NCBI GenBank assembly: GCA_034769895.1
Contig: CM068367.1
Span: forward strand, 707,700,885 to 707,764,884
Direction of reading: 5' to 3'
DNA: 64,000 nucleotides
Origin: Magicicada septendecula
Lineage: Eukaryota > Arthropoda > Insecta > Hemiptera > Cicadidae
The notes beneath the pieces were generated by a model. The model ran no database searches. It saw nothing but the letters and a program-made list of their open reading frames with translations, and was not told the origin of the DNA. This document shows, piece after piece, positions 44,425 through 54,524 of the stretch (positions within the stretch are counted from its first letter, which is position 1; every line of letters begins with the position of its first letter). Position numbers and translations under genes: made by a program.

Positions 44425-46045
44425 TGTAACTAGCTTTTCGCCGTGTTACAAATCCAGGGAACCCTTCGTAATTAAACTCCGTTAATTAGAAGGGCTGCCT
44501 ACGTTGTAACAGAATTGATCACAAATAATTAAAATAACATATTACTTACTAGCTGTGTAATTGTTTACTTTGTGTAAGGAAACAATGGCAAGGTATACAA
44601 TTGATTTAAGCACTCCTCATATGTGTGTAACAAGAAGACTTCTCTTTATTCAATATTTAAGAAAAACATATACTGACTGATGCCATGACATTACTAACTC
44701 AATTATTAAATTATCGAAAGGTTTCTTTAAACTTTGGCATCAAACTAGATTCTATATATAGTTATACCTCGGATCCGGGTGAACTTTCTGTATTAAAACT
44801 TTTAATTATAGTCTTTTCATGATATTAGCTTGCAAGACTTTCTTTTAATTCAACATTTAAGAATGGTATTATTGCTTGAGTCATATTACTCTACATTAAC
44901 CTATAAACTGTTACAACGTATGAAGTTAGAATAGTTACATGAAATATTAATTAATAAGATATAATCTTATAAATATTAGATTTAATTTATAAGTCTTTAC
45001 AAAGTTAATCATTTCTGAAAAGTCTCTTTCAAGATGTGTTGTGTAACAAATATTAGTAACCCTCGATAGACAGGCTATCGAGTCACCTTTTAATTGGTAT
45101 GCAGAAGACTCCTCCTGGGGTATCAGTCTTGGGAAACAGGAACAGCTACGTCGTCATCTCGGTCTGGCTTTCCTCTGTAAAGGCTCCAAAGTTAGCAGGG
45201 AGAACAATAGGTCATGTAGTTATCTACGATGATCATGTAGATTCTCGGATGTCCTGATCTGCATATTCTGTCAAGTGCAGTAGAGTTTGTGGCTTCTGCT
45301 AGTTCACATCTCCGGGTATTACTTTGGAATAGTTGTTATACGTTGAAGTACGTAGTCATCTTGTGTTACACTTTTTGTTTTACATAACTTTAAACTTATT
45401 GTCTATTCACATGACTACATTAATTAATACATCCAGATGCTTTAAACAAACTACATCTGGTACACTTTCTGAAGATGAAACCAAATATGATACACATATT
45501 TGAAGAGCATAGCTCTTACGTCTACACTGTACGGAGTCGCCCTTGCAAGAGAGAGAATTTACGCTCCCTTCGCCAGGTACTGGACAAAAGTTAGTGGGAC
45601 AACTTCCGCGCGAGAATATAGTTCCTAACTATATTTAAGTTAACTTTTTTATTTATTTAAACTATCCTTAAACAAATATATATAATTTAAATCAGTTGTT
45701 TTAGCGACTATTTATGTCTTCAGATTTTATTATTATTAACATTAGTTTTTTATCTTATTCTTACTCACACAAGACTCTGAAAGCATGTCGAGTCTGGAAT
45801 CAACAGGAAAGCGCCTGCTTACAAGCAAAGGGTTAAATACGATATTAATAACGCTTTACAATTTATCTTTTTATTTGAGTATCTTATAACTAATTAATTA
45901 TAACTGATTAAGTTATAACTTATAACTGAGTACATACAGGTATCTTATATTAAAACAGTGAGATTTAAATAGCTTAAAACCTCGCAACCTTAATTTTTAA
46001 AATTTTTTTATTTTCTAGATTATTTCTTTTATTTAAATCGTCACA
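44425..46045 (-). repeat. 5' LTR of the Ty3/gypsy element
   Basis: It aligns with the copy at 36335-37955 over its full 1621 bp with one mismatch seen. It ends at 46045, directly followed by the TCTT target duplicate. Confidence 0.9.
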
Positions 46046-46127
46046 TCTTCACTATGCCCAGAACGGCGAGCTCGCTTAGCGCGGCTTGGATATGGTCCGT
46101 CACACTCTCCTGTTTCGTCTCCATCAT
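46046..46127 (-). pseudogene. 5' part of the split small viral gene
   Basis: The start codon is at 46125-46127, with an alternative ATG one codon downstream. The frame reaches the LTR border at 46046 and continues in frame at 36330, after the duplicated bases. The head of this gene overlaps the plus-strand membrane-protein ORF, and the two ATGs share a CATG. Confidence 0.65.
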
Positions 46128-46287
46128 GGCTGCAATCACAATGGTGGTGTTAGTGTGGATATACTACAGTAACTACATGATAATGTACAGGCCGCTAATC
46201 GGTCTAAACGCCGACACCAACAACAAGCAGCTGTCACTGCTGCAGAGTCTACAACTATTATACTGTCTGAGACAACGCCTAGCCTAA
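46126..46287 (+). CDS. Small single-pass membrane protein, 53 aa
   Basis: The ATG at 46126 gives a strong hydrophobic helix (about residues 3-17) and a helical C-terminal tail. An in-frame upstream ATG at 46054 would add 24 residues, but that start lies only eight bases from the transposon and overlaps the divergent gene. The type resembles small envelope proteins of related viruses; no family is assigned. Confidence 0.5.
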   Translation: MAAITMVVLVWIYYSNYMIMYRPLIGLNADTNNKQLSLLQSLQLLYCLRQRLA

Positions 46288-46331
46288 GTATTTTTTTCGA
46301 CAAGGTGGCTAGCTATAATTACATCGAACCT

Positions 46332-46457
46332 GTCGGTTAGGTTAGCCGTCATATCGTCTACTCCAACCGCTAAAACGATTGTATCGAGACTATACGTTGT
46401 CGGCTAACCTAGCCGACTGCAAGATTTGAAACGCGTCTGTCGGCTAGCCTGCCCGAC
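46332..46457. repeat. Cluster of three 19-bp palindromes
   Basis: Copies at 46332-46350 (GTCGGTTA-GGT-TAGCCGTC), 46399-46417 (GTCGGCTA-ACC-TAGCCGAC, perfect) and 46439-46457 (GTCGGCTA-GCC-TGCCCGAC) lie in the 206-bp gap between the small membrane ORF and the end of lef-8. Clustered palindromes in the intergenic DNA of large insect viruses often serve as enhancers or origins. Confidence 0.7.
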
Positions 46458-46493
46458 GAAACGACTCACACACACTCATACGCTTGCCCATAC

Positions 46494-49258
46494 TTACTCT
46501 ATGGTTTTAAGAGATTTTGACGCGTCTATAGCGCGCATCATAAAGTCGACTAACTCGGGCACCGCCGCCGCCGCCGTCTCCTCCTCAGCCGCTCGGCACT
46601 CGTAATCGTCTCGTTTTCGAAGCTCAGTCTCTTGTTCGGATGTCAGTATTTTCACTTCGTAGCCGTGCAAACTGATGACTTGCAGCGCCTTGTCCAGAAC
46701 TTTTTCCTGCCGCAACGCCAAACTGAACGAGCCCAACGCTTGCGCGTCGAACCCGTTGATTTTGGTGAGCGTGTCCACCTTCACGTCAAACACTTTGATG
46801 TTGGTGTACGGGTGCAGCGAGTGGATGACCAAGTCTATGGGCGCGATGATCTCCTCGTTCGGGCCGAACGCCACGTCCGGCGAGGTGAGCATACAGTACA
46901 GATGGCCCGATGCTATGCGCCCGATGATGGACACGTCGCTGTACATGATCTGAGCGTTCACTTTGCGGCCGTCCCTGGTGACGCCCCAACAGTCGGATAG
47001 GTCGTCCAGCATGCTGCAAATGTTCTTCTGGCCAAACGAATTCGCCACTTTGGTGCCGACACCCACCCGGGTGCAGTGCACACCGGTGATCACCACCGTA
47101 ATCACTTTGGAGTTACGAATGTAGCGCACTCGCAGATCAGTGTACGTGTTGTTCTTCTTGGGCAGAAAGTGCAGCAGGTAGTAATAGTGGTTGCCAATCT
47201 TAGCCAAAACAATGTTGCAGTGCCGACTGTTCTTGACGTACACTTCCGCCTCCGTGATCAGGCAGCCTATCAACGTTTCCTCACTGATGCGACCGATATT
47301 TTCGCGTACCGGCACAAATACGGCGCTTTCCGGCTGTTTGGTCGTCTTGAACGTAAAGTCTACCGTTATGCACGCGTTGTAGCATATGGGCGGTATCCCC
47401 TCGACAGTTGTGCGATCCATTACCACCCCGTCCTCTACACACGCGCCGTGCTTGTTACCAAACACTGCCTACAATCGCAAGTTCCATACTTCGGGACTCT
47501 CGTAATTATTGGCGCCAAACACTGTGAGCAAGTAGTCATGCACCAAAGGTGCGCTGTCAATGTTTCGTTCTCTTTCGTACGGCTTGCTGGTGCTGACACG
47601 ATACTCGTGCAGCAGATCATTCATATTGTACAGTCGCAACAGCGACTGCATCGCCTTGGACACATTGGTGTCGGCCATCGGTTTCATGTCGCCAAACTTG
47701 AAAGTGGCGACCATCTCCTTGCGGCACGCCCCAAAGTGGGTCGTGTCGTTGTTATACGACATTATGGCGCTGTCTGTTATAGCTTTGCGCTTGGCGTCGT
47801 CAATCTCCATGTAACAGGTGGTACCCAACGACGCTTTCATCAGTGCTTTGTGGAAATCGGACGCCACCATGGCTATGCTTCCTTTGATGTTGTTGATGGC
47901 CACAGTGGACTTGGCCGGCGGAGTTTTTCGCAATCCGTCGGCGTTTAACGTTTTCGCAGTCAGCAACAGCATGGACGCCTCGGGATAACGCACATTGTAG
48001 TCTATCGTCTCGGCCGGTGAAAAATACGCGTCGTACCGATCCGAGTACTTTATCGGTATCGATGCCTTGGTGCTGAACACAATGTACGGGCGATAGTATT
48101 TGGTGGTGACGTGTGGAAGTTGCCGCTTCATGGCCAGAAAGTATTCGAAAGTCCACTCACTCCGGCAGTCGGTTATGAAACCGTTAAGAATCATATGGTT
48201 ACCCCTGCCCGTAGACACGCTGTCCAGATACTTGTACGCGTCCATCGTATCGCTCTCCTCTTTCATGATGACAAAGTCGGCCAGCACGTTCTGTTCACCG
48301 GCAGACTTCAAGTCCTTGGTGTTCAGAATGCAGAAAAAGTAGAATGCATCCGTGGGAAAAACTAACGCCTTGCTATTGCGGAACGCTTCGTTAGACGCTC
48401 TGGTCACGTTTTGCAGAAAATGAGCCGTCTTGTTGCTGCGCCCGTCGTGCAGCGTATTGTCATAGTTTTGTGGATAGCTTTTGCACCACTCTTCGGTCTC
48501 GTACGTGTTTATCTTACTCAACACCGTATACAAGTTGCCCGACTCGAACGCAGTCGACATTTTTATACAGCCTGCTCCCCTTTTGCGCTTCCGCTTGGTC
48601 TGATCGCAGTCAATGTACTTGTTGACGATTGTCACACCGTTCAGGAACTGCCGGTTTTTCAGGTCGTTCATGTCGTACGGATACTCTAGGATTCTGTTAA
48701 ACATCTCGATGTACCCGGACGACGGGATCTGACGGTTTTTACAAACGGGTTGGCCCGGTTGATGAGGGTTATCCACTCTTTGGACTGCACGTGGTTGTGC
48801 GACTCGTGCTTGTACGTCCACTCGACCATCTTGTTGCTGTAGCGCAACGCTATGCCTTCGCCGTCCACGTAGGTAAACCATTCGATGCTCTTGCATTCGT
48901 TCGTCTCGCGAACGTGGATCGACAGGGCGTCAAAGGTGGAAAACGAGGTATAAATCTTCAGCATGCCCTTCAGTACGACTGCGCCCCACTGGGCTCGACT
49001 GTTTTCCACCGCCTCCTTGCCGCGAATGCGGTAGTCGATGTAGCTGCCCAACATTATGGGTACTAACTTATGGCCGATACGTTTGCGAGTCTGCGACTCG
49101 TACGTGATGCATGCCAAATAAGACTTGCGTTCGTTTATAATGCGTTCGATAAACTGCTGTTCTTCCCTGTAGTCTTCGTAGCACTTGCAGTCGATCATTA
49201 ACCGTTTGCCGATCTGCATGTTATACGAACACAGTAAATAGGATTCAAAGAACACCAT
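46494..49258 (-). pseudogene. lef-8: lef-8, late RNA polymerase catalytic subunit, broken
   Basis: Three pieces cover about 920 codons, the usual LEF-8 size. ATG 49258 starts the first. Near 48741, in a run of five A (minus-strand sense), the frame shifts by one. An in-frame TAG at 47469-47471 then interrupts the second piece, and the last piece runs to TAA at 46494-46496. The C-terminal piece holds the diagnostic GTKVANSFGQKN motif (about 47018-47061), the counterpart of the catalytic beta-subunit motif of cellular RNA polymerases. In related viruses LEF-8 pairs with LEF-4, LEF-9 and P47 to transcribe late genes. Loss of the frame means this copy cannot make a full enzyme. Confidence 0.88.
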
Positions 49259-50879
49259 GTCTACGCTATTGGTATTGGATCTGTTAAAAGTGTTTGACAA
49301 CTACGAACCGTCGTGCACCCGTGTATGGGAAATAGTGCGCACCATACACCCGGTGCACTGCGCCACGCTGCTCTACCTGCAGGAGAATGTGAGCAAATCA
49401 CGTAAGATTACAACGTTAAAACTACCGACCTCGGAAGATGATGCGAACGCAGTCGATCTTTTAGGGTCCGACAGCGATAGCAACAGTGCACCGACTCCAG
49501 ACAGAGTTTACAAAACGGCCGTCACACCGACATTGAATCTAACACGTGTGACTGCCACCAGACAACTGAGACCTGTGCAGCACGGCGACTCCTATATATA
49601 CGACCTACGTGACGCTTGTGGTAATTTGACCATAATAGGTCTAATGCATATCGTACGAGACAACAACGTGTTTGAACGGCTCACATTGGGAGAACGAGTG
49701 GCGATGCACAACTTGCACACCGCCTACTACACCCAGTTTGTGCACAACGTACAGCACTTCTTGTTGCCCGACGATATGCACTGCAATCGCAACGAGTTTG
49801 AATCCGCGGACATGAGAAACATTACGCAAACGTTTCTCCAGTACTACCATACGTTGGGCGTCACAGACAACGACACTCGTAGTGACGCCAGCCTCTATTA
49901 TGGCGGAAACGTGAACCCAAAATCGTTCAGATACATCACGAGACCGCCGTGTCGTCAGATGGATCAACGACCCGTCGATCTGGAAGCGAACTACATAGTG
50001 CAACCGCTGTACCAAGGATATCGCGTGGTAATCAACAGCAACGAACAAGAGACCCGATGCTACAACTGTTACGGGGACCTGCTGCAAGGCTTTCTGTGCG
50101 ACGTACGATTCACAGCGAACGCCACGTTCGAAGCGATAGTGTTGCCGCTGGACCGAGACCACCGTTTACGCTCGTGGCGGTACGGTGTACACAACAAGGC
50201 GATGGCGATATTCGTAGTGGACGTGTTTCCTGTCGACCACAATATACTGGTACATCTACCGTTCGACAAACGAGCCGCATACATACCGCGGATCGGTGGC
50301 GACAACGTACGGCAACTACCAACCGAATGTACGTGGGACTCGCTAGAGCCGTCGTATCACAGTCGTAGCGACCTGTTTGATCCCGTGGTCGGCGTGGTGG
50401 TGCGCCATAAACGGGACTCATGTGCCGACCCACCGCAGGCGTACCGCTTCAGCATGACCACGTGCTATGATTTTCTCACCGACACAATCAACCGTCTGGC
50501 CGGTAGCGTGTCGTTGAAAGAGTTTCAACGCGTCCACTTTAATTTGGACATGACCGATCGACGTACCGTCTGCACGGTCTACGCACACGACGAACTGCAT
50601 TACTATGTATGCACGTTCGATCGTCGACGTTACCAGTTTGTACACTGCGCCGTGCTGGACCGTCTCTTGGACATCGCTCGTCGTACACCCAAGTACAGGT
50701 CGGAGCCCATCTACGTGATCGGCGCCAAGCGTGTACCGATGGGGGTCATGTTTCTGCGCGTCTACTATTCCAAAAACGACTTATCCATTGTCGGCTTCGA
50801 ACAGAAGCTCACCACGTCCATGTACGATGTACCGTACCAAGATCCGTTCCTACAGACTTTTTTATCGTCCTCACTATGA
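49257..50879 (+). CDS. Unassigned 540-aa protein next to lef-8, possible nucleotidyltransferase fold
   Basis: This long intact ORF diverges from lef-8, and the two start codons overlap in CATG. Residues 1-60 and 110-215 are helical, with an acidic Ser/Asp linker at 60-85. Around residues 245-345 the order of motifs recalls ligase/capping-enzyme folds: QPLYQGYR near 249-256 where K.DG.R would be, FEAIVLP near 291, and FVVDVF...HLPFDKR near 319-339. The lysine nucleophile is not visible, so if the fold is right the site is inactive or different. This is a weak structural guess. It may equally be an unrelated conserved nudivirus protein. Confidence 0.6.
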   Translation: MSTLLVLDLLKVFDNYEPSCTRVWEIVRTIHPVHCATLLYLQENVSKSRKITTLKLPTSEDDANAVDLLGSDSDSNSAPTPDRVYKTAVTPTLNLTRVTATRQLRPVQHGDSYIYDLRDACGNLTIIGLMHIVRDNNVFERLTLGERVAMHNLHTAYYTQFVHNVQHFLLPDDMHCNRNEFESADMRNITQTFLQYYHTLGVTDNDTRSDASLYYGGNVNPKSFRYITRPPCRQMDQRPVDLEANYIVQPLYQGYRVVINSNEQETRCYNCYGDLLQGFLCDVRFTANATFEAIVLPLDRDHRLRSWRYGVHNKAMAIFVVDVFPVDHNILVHLPFDKRAAYIPRIGGDNVRQLPTECTWDSLEPSYHSRSDLFDPVVGVVVRHKRDSCADPPQAYRFSMTTCYDFLTDTINRLAGSVSLKEFQRVHFNLDMTDRRTVCTVYAHDELHYYVCTFDRRRYQFVHCAVLDRLLDIARRTPKYRSEPIYVIGAKRVPMGVMFLRVYYSKNDLSIVGFEQKLTTSMYDVPYQDPFLQTFLSSSL

Positions 50880-51142
50880 TACTTTTTTGACAGAGGTATA
50901 GGTTTGGTAAAAAACAAAATCTGTCTACTACAAGATTCGATTCTGTATAAAAAATATAGAGTTTATTCGATATCACATGCAAAGAGATCATTTTATTACA
51001 TATAATAATAATAATAATAACAATAATGCAATACTTGTTGGTGAATAAAGGTGTGCTTCTAAAGACACTATACCCGAGCAACGGTTTGTTCTGTGTATGC
51101 TCATAAAATACGCTATCCCCTCACCGACCTGCTTATTGTACA

Positions 51143-52537
51143 TCATCTGATGTCGTCCATCTTTTCGTATATCGGTTCCAACTCTTCGTTGATAATCGGC
51201 AGATCGTGTTGGCTAGGCGTCGGAGGCAGTAGTGGCGGACTCAACCGTTTGCAATTCTCGTACTCGTGCTTGTCCGTGAGCACCACCACGGGTCTCGGGA
51301 ACGCCGGTGTGGCGTAATGCAGATGCTGCTGTTGATGCTGTTCAGGCGACCTGGGCTCCGGATAACACGCCGCGCCACCTTCTCCAGGTTCCATAAACTG
51401 GTAAATGGAAACGGACGGAATTCTAATGTAGGTGGATCTGGCCACAACGTTGCCGACAGTACGGCTGTCGTCAACGTCCCGTCCATTTTCATCAGTTCCT
51501 GGGTCGGATGTACGTCGTTTGTTCCAGCAACAACAGCCACATCTATAGGCCAGCACGCATACTACGACGTCTGCCAGTATAACGACACAGAGGTTGATCA
51601 AGAGAGCATTCGTTTCGTACAGATTGACCAGGTACGAGACTATTAACGCCTGCTGCGCTTTCGCTTCGTCGCTGCGCATCGGGACAGTGGTGGCGTTATC
51701 CAACTCGTCGACGTCATCGTACTCGTACCACTGTCGTGTCAGGGGTTCGTGGTATCCGGTCCAGTTCATCATACGCATCAGTTCGGCCTTGTAGCAGGTG
51801 CGCACAAACACGGGCCACTTGTAGCGGTAGTTGAACTTTGTCATACGACACAAGTGTTGGATGTTGGTCGCTTTGCAGCGACAGACCAGATTCGTATTGT
51901 TCAGCAATATGAGTTCGGCCATTCGCATGCTCATCACGACGGTGTCCTCGTCTAGTCGTTTCAGATGCTGGTTGTTGCTGGTGTTCACTCTCAATAGGTA
52001 TGCGGTGTCTTGATTCGCAGCAACGATAGAGACAACAAAACGCAGAGACGTCAACAGAGTGTCGGAAAAGTCCAACAGCGACAGTGTCTTGAGGTCCTCG
52101 AAAGCTTCGTTAGCTATGCTGTGGATCGGATTGTGAGACAAGTCTAGAAACTTCAATTTCACCAGCGGCGCAAACACCTTACTCGTGATGGCGGTCAGTC
52201 TGTTGTTGCTGATGGACAGTACGCTCGTGTTACGAATATGTACGAACGCACCGTTGACTATATGGCTAATTTGGTTGTTGTCCAAGTGCACGTACTTCAG
52301 GTTCGAACTGATTAGACGATTCTTGTCCACTCTTGTCAGACGTTTGTTGTACGTCACGTACAAGTATGTGCTCGACATGTTGGTAGCGGTCACCAGAGGC
52401 ATTGTATCGATAAACGTGTGACAGAATAAAGTGTTCTCGTACGCCTCACAATTACAACCGTCCGGACACGACGCTTCTGCTTCTACGTTGAGTATACAAC
52501 AGTAGACCGCGCACAACCACAGCACGACAGTCTTCAT
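51143..52537 (-). CDS. Leucine-rich-repeat type I membrane protein, 464 aa
   Basis: The frame is intact. It has a signal peptide (1-20), an LRRNT-type Cys motif CPDGCNC...FC (24-39) and about four or five LRRs (56-165). A Cys-containing flank resembles an LRRCT (219-248). A Cys-rich membrane segment (about 311-331, ending in CGCCCW) leads to a 130-residue cytoplasmic tail rich in Pro. The tail holds tyrosine motifs YIRI (370), YENC (426, a YxN type) and YEKM (457, a YxxM type). Such proteins are animal cell-surface receptors, so this is probably a host gene captured by the virus, or a host gene within the locus. A TTATAGTAT motif lies about 100 bp upstream. Confidence 0.85.
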   Translation of the reverse strand: MKTVVLWLCAVYCCILNVEAEASCPDGCNCEAYENTLFCHTFIDTMPLVTATNMSSTYLYVTYNKRLTRVDKNRLISSNLKYVHLDNNQISHIVNGAFVHIRNTSVLSISNNRLTAITSKVFAPLVKLKFLDLSHNPIHSIANEAFEDLKTLSLLDFSDTLLTSLRFVVSIVAANQDTAYLLRVNTSNNQHLKRLDEDTVVMSMRMAELILLNNTNLVCRCKATNIQHLCRMTKFNYRYKWPVFVRTCYKAELMRMMNWTGYHEPLTRQWYEYDDVDELDNATTVPMRSDEAKAQQALIVSYLVNLYETNALLINLCVVILADVVVCVLAYRCGCCCWNKRRTSDPGTDENGRDVDDSRTVGNVVARSTYIRIPSVSIYQFMEPGEGGAACYPEPRSPEQHQQQHLHYATPAFPRPVVVLTDKHEYENCKRLSPPLLPPTPSQHDLPIINEELEPIYEKMDDIR

Positions 52538-52637
52538 GTTTGCGAATAGTGAACTGTGATCGAGTCGACTCGTCGGAGCCGGGAAAACGTATTATAGAAA
52601 CTGAATATAATACACAGAGTAACATCAGTGTATTACT

Positions 52638-52646
52638 ATACTATAA
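52638..52646 (-). promoter_or_regulatory. TTATAGTAT motif upstream of the LRR gene
   Basis: In minus-strand sense TTATAGTAT lies about 100 bp before the LRR gene ATG. As I recall, this motif is linked with late transcription in nudiviruses. A near match, TATAGTAT, precedes the recombinase at 26998. Confidence 0.4.
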
Positions 52647-52677
52647 AAAAACAGTAATCGTCTATACTGCACTGAAT

Positions 52678-53037
52678 TTACGGTCCAAATGCAAAGTTAA
52701 CCGTTTCGAAAACTATAAACGTCAAAACCATCGCTGTGCAGTTAGATAAAACTGTCCAATACAAGTTTTCTTCTTCTTTTTCTCGTCGTAGTCGTGGTAA
52801 ACTTTCCACTCTTTGTTGTTCTATCCACGCGTTATATTCGTCTTCGTCGACCTTTTCCATCCACATAATCCATTCGTTATCGTCGGCCTCTTCCATCCAC
52901 ATAATCCATTCGTCTTCGTCGGCCCCTTCCCAATATAATTCCACCTCGTTATCGTCTTCATCCTCGTCTAAAATTAATACGTATGGGTCTAGATCTTCTA
53001 GGGAGCCACTTTTTGAAAGGATGTTGCAAAGTAGCAT
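52678..53037 (-). CDS. Acidic repeat protein with C-terminal membrane anchor, 119 aa
   Basis: ATG 53035-53037 opens an intact frame. A strongly acidic N-terminal part leads into three repeats of about 13 residues, the first two ending in EWIMWME and the last diverged. A basic region follows, then a hydrophobic C-terminal segment (about residues 100-119). The alternation of acidic and Trp/Met residues is unusual. Two TATA-like elements lie upstream, one of them in the repeated 16-bp element at 53146-53161. The function is unknown. Confidence 0.6.
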   Translation of the reverse strand: MLLCNILSKSGSLEDLDPYVLILDEDEDDNEVELYWEGADEDEWIMWMEEADDNEWIMWMEKVDEDEYNAWIEQQRVESLPRLRREKEEENLYWTVLSNCTAMVLTFIVFETVNFAFGP

Positions 53038-53407
53038 TTTGTTTTTGTTACTACACAACACTACACAGAGTAATCGTCCACACTACAAAGAGTAATCATC
53101 TGGGCGAACATTAGAACTGCGTTTATATCGAACGGTCGACTTCTTGCTTTTATATCGTTTGTATCCCCCACCACTTACTACTTCCTACAAGATGATTGAC
53201 ACTGTAGTTGTTTTAACATCGACCTCTTGTATTGTGTACCACGCAATATTTTCCACCATAAGCGTCTATTCTTTCATCTACGCATAGTAGTCTTCTGGAC
53301 AAGGACATTCGTATTTTTTTTTTCAACATAATGTGTACGGATACTAGTCGTCTGGACACCAACTGACACTTGAGGTAACTGCAAGTGTTGGTTTCCCAAC
53401 TAGTAGC

Positions 53408-53478
<71 letters not shown>

Positions 53479-53606
53479 TAAAGGGATAGACATGTGTGTG
53501 AATAAAATACACTACTTTTAAACAAAACATAGATCGTTTATTATACAGTACGAGTTTTTTTGACATTTATACATTCTGCATACATCGGTTTGTGGGCACT
53601 CGATTG
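53038..53606. other. Intergenic region with TAG microsatellite and promoter elements
   Basis: It contains the leftward TATA elements near 53121-53161 and a (TAG)n microsatellite at about 53401-53478. A minus-strand ORF across it is poly-Leu from the microsatellite and is not believed. Confidence 0.6.
53401..53478. repeat. (TAG)n microsatellite
   Basis: About 25 TAG/AGT units occur in nearly unbroken succession. Shorter runs of the same triplet recur in the repeat field at 59160-60650. Confidence 0.9.
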
Positions 53607-54503
53607 TCACGTTCCTCTTCTGTTACGTGTGAATCGCTTCAACTTGAACGGTTTACACTCGGAGTCGGTGGCGTTGTCGTCTCCCTTACTCTGAGCCATC
53701 AGCTGGTCCAACGTGGTGGTGAACATCGTCAGTTTGTGTTTAGCCGCTTTGGCCGCCGTCGTTGTCGACACACTGCTGACGCGTCGTGGCAAGTCGCCGA
53801 CCAACAGCCGCAGTTGATCCATCAGCCAGTCGATCGTGAGCGGACGCTCTGCGGTCAGCTCCTTGTACACAGCGTATCGAAACTTGGTCGTCTCCAGCAC
53901 GGTGCCCATCTTTTCGTTCTCGTCAATGCACCACTGTTGAGCGTCGTCGTCGTTAGGCTTCTTCGACTTCCATCTGGCGTGGCGTGTGATGTAGTGCAAC
54001 GTGTCCTCGTTCGGCTCATACCCGTTGTCGGCGACACCGCAAATGCGCCGCATCAGGTTGAATCGTGCGTCTGAAGAACCGTTGTCGACAGCGCCGACAC
54101 GTCTCTGTGGGTCTGCCACCAACACCAGCGTCACCAGAGGATCCAACTTCATGAACTCGTGTAACCACACGTACGAATCTCGCTAGTCCACCAGCGACAA
54201 CGCCAACATCACGTACTTGTAGCGCAGTATCAGAGTCATGGTGGTGTTGTTTTCCGCACAAGTTAGATCGTCGCGTTCCTGTTGCTGCTGCTGTCTGATG
54301 GGCTCGCATTTCAACACCACCGGGTTGACTCTACACAAAGCCTGACATAGCTGATCTCTGATCGCACGACGTTTGTCCACGTCTCGCGACGCGAAGAATC
54401 TGCCGAGCCAATGCATCGTTTGCGCCGTAAGTTCGGCGTCTCGCATCGGGTAGTGCATATAGTTGCGCCCCAGACACGAGTCCAATTCGTCGGCCGTCAG
54501 CAT
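53607..54503 (-). pseudogene. Unassigned gene downstream of helicase 2, with an in-frame TAG
   Basis: One frame runs from ATG 54503 to TGA at 53607, about 298 codons, broken only by TAG at 54183-54185 (codon 107). The N-terminal part is helical with a Gln run; the part after the stop has a hydrophobic start and a basic C-terminus. It begins 21 bp after the helicase stop on the same strand, so the two probably form one late unit. No family is recognised. Confidence 0.6.
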
Positions 54504-54524
54504 ACCGTCCGGCCGCGAGCAGAG

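Larger units (their letters stand above)
36335..46045 (-). mobile_element. Near-intact Ty3/gypsy LTR retrotransposon, 9.7 kb
   Basis: Two 1621-bp LTRs enclose 6469 bp with gag and a single long pol ORF on the minus strand. The insertion is flanked by TCTT at 36331-36334 and 46046-46049, a 4-bp target duplication. By eye the LTRs differ at one base (C at 36884, T at 44974), so the insertion is recent. Coding regions are undamaged apart from the expected gag/pol frame change. The element landed inside a small viral gene, which shows that the viral DNA was already part of a host chromosome. Confidence 0.95.

Noticed and set aside
47076..47948. 290-codon plus-strand ORF opposite lef-8
   Set aside because: It is a shadow of lef-8; the minus strand carries the polymerase motif and the family length.
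53213..53566. 117-codon ORF with a long poly-Leu stretch, like a membrane protein
   Set aside because: The Leu run is the (TAG)n microsatellite read on the minus strand; there is no flanking domain.
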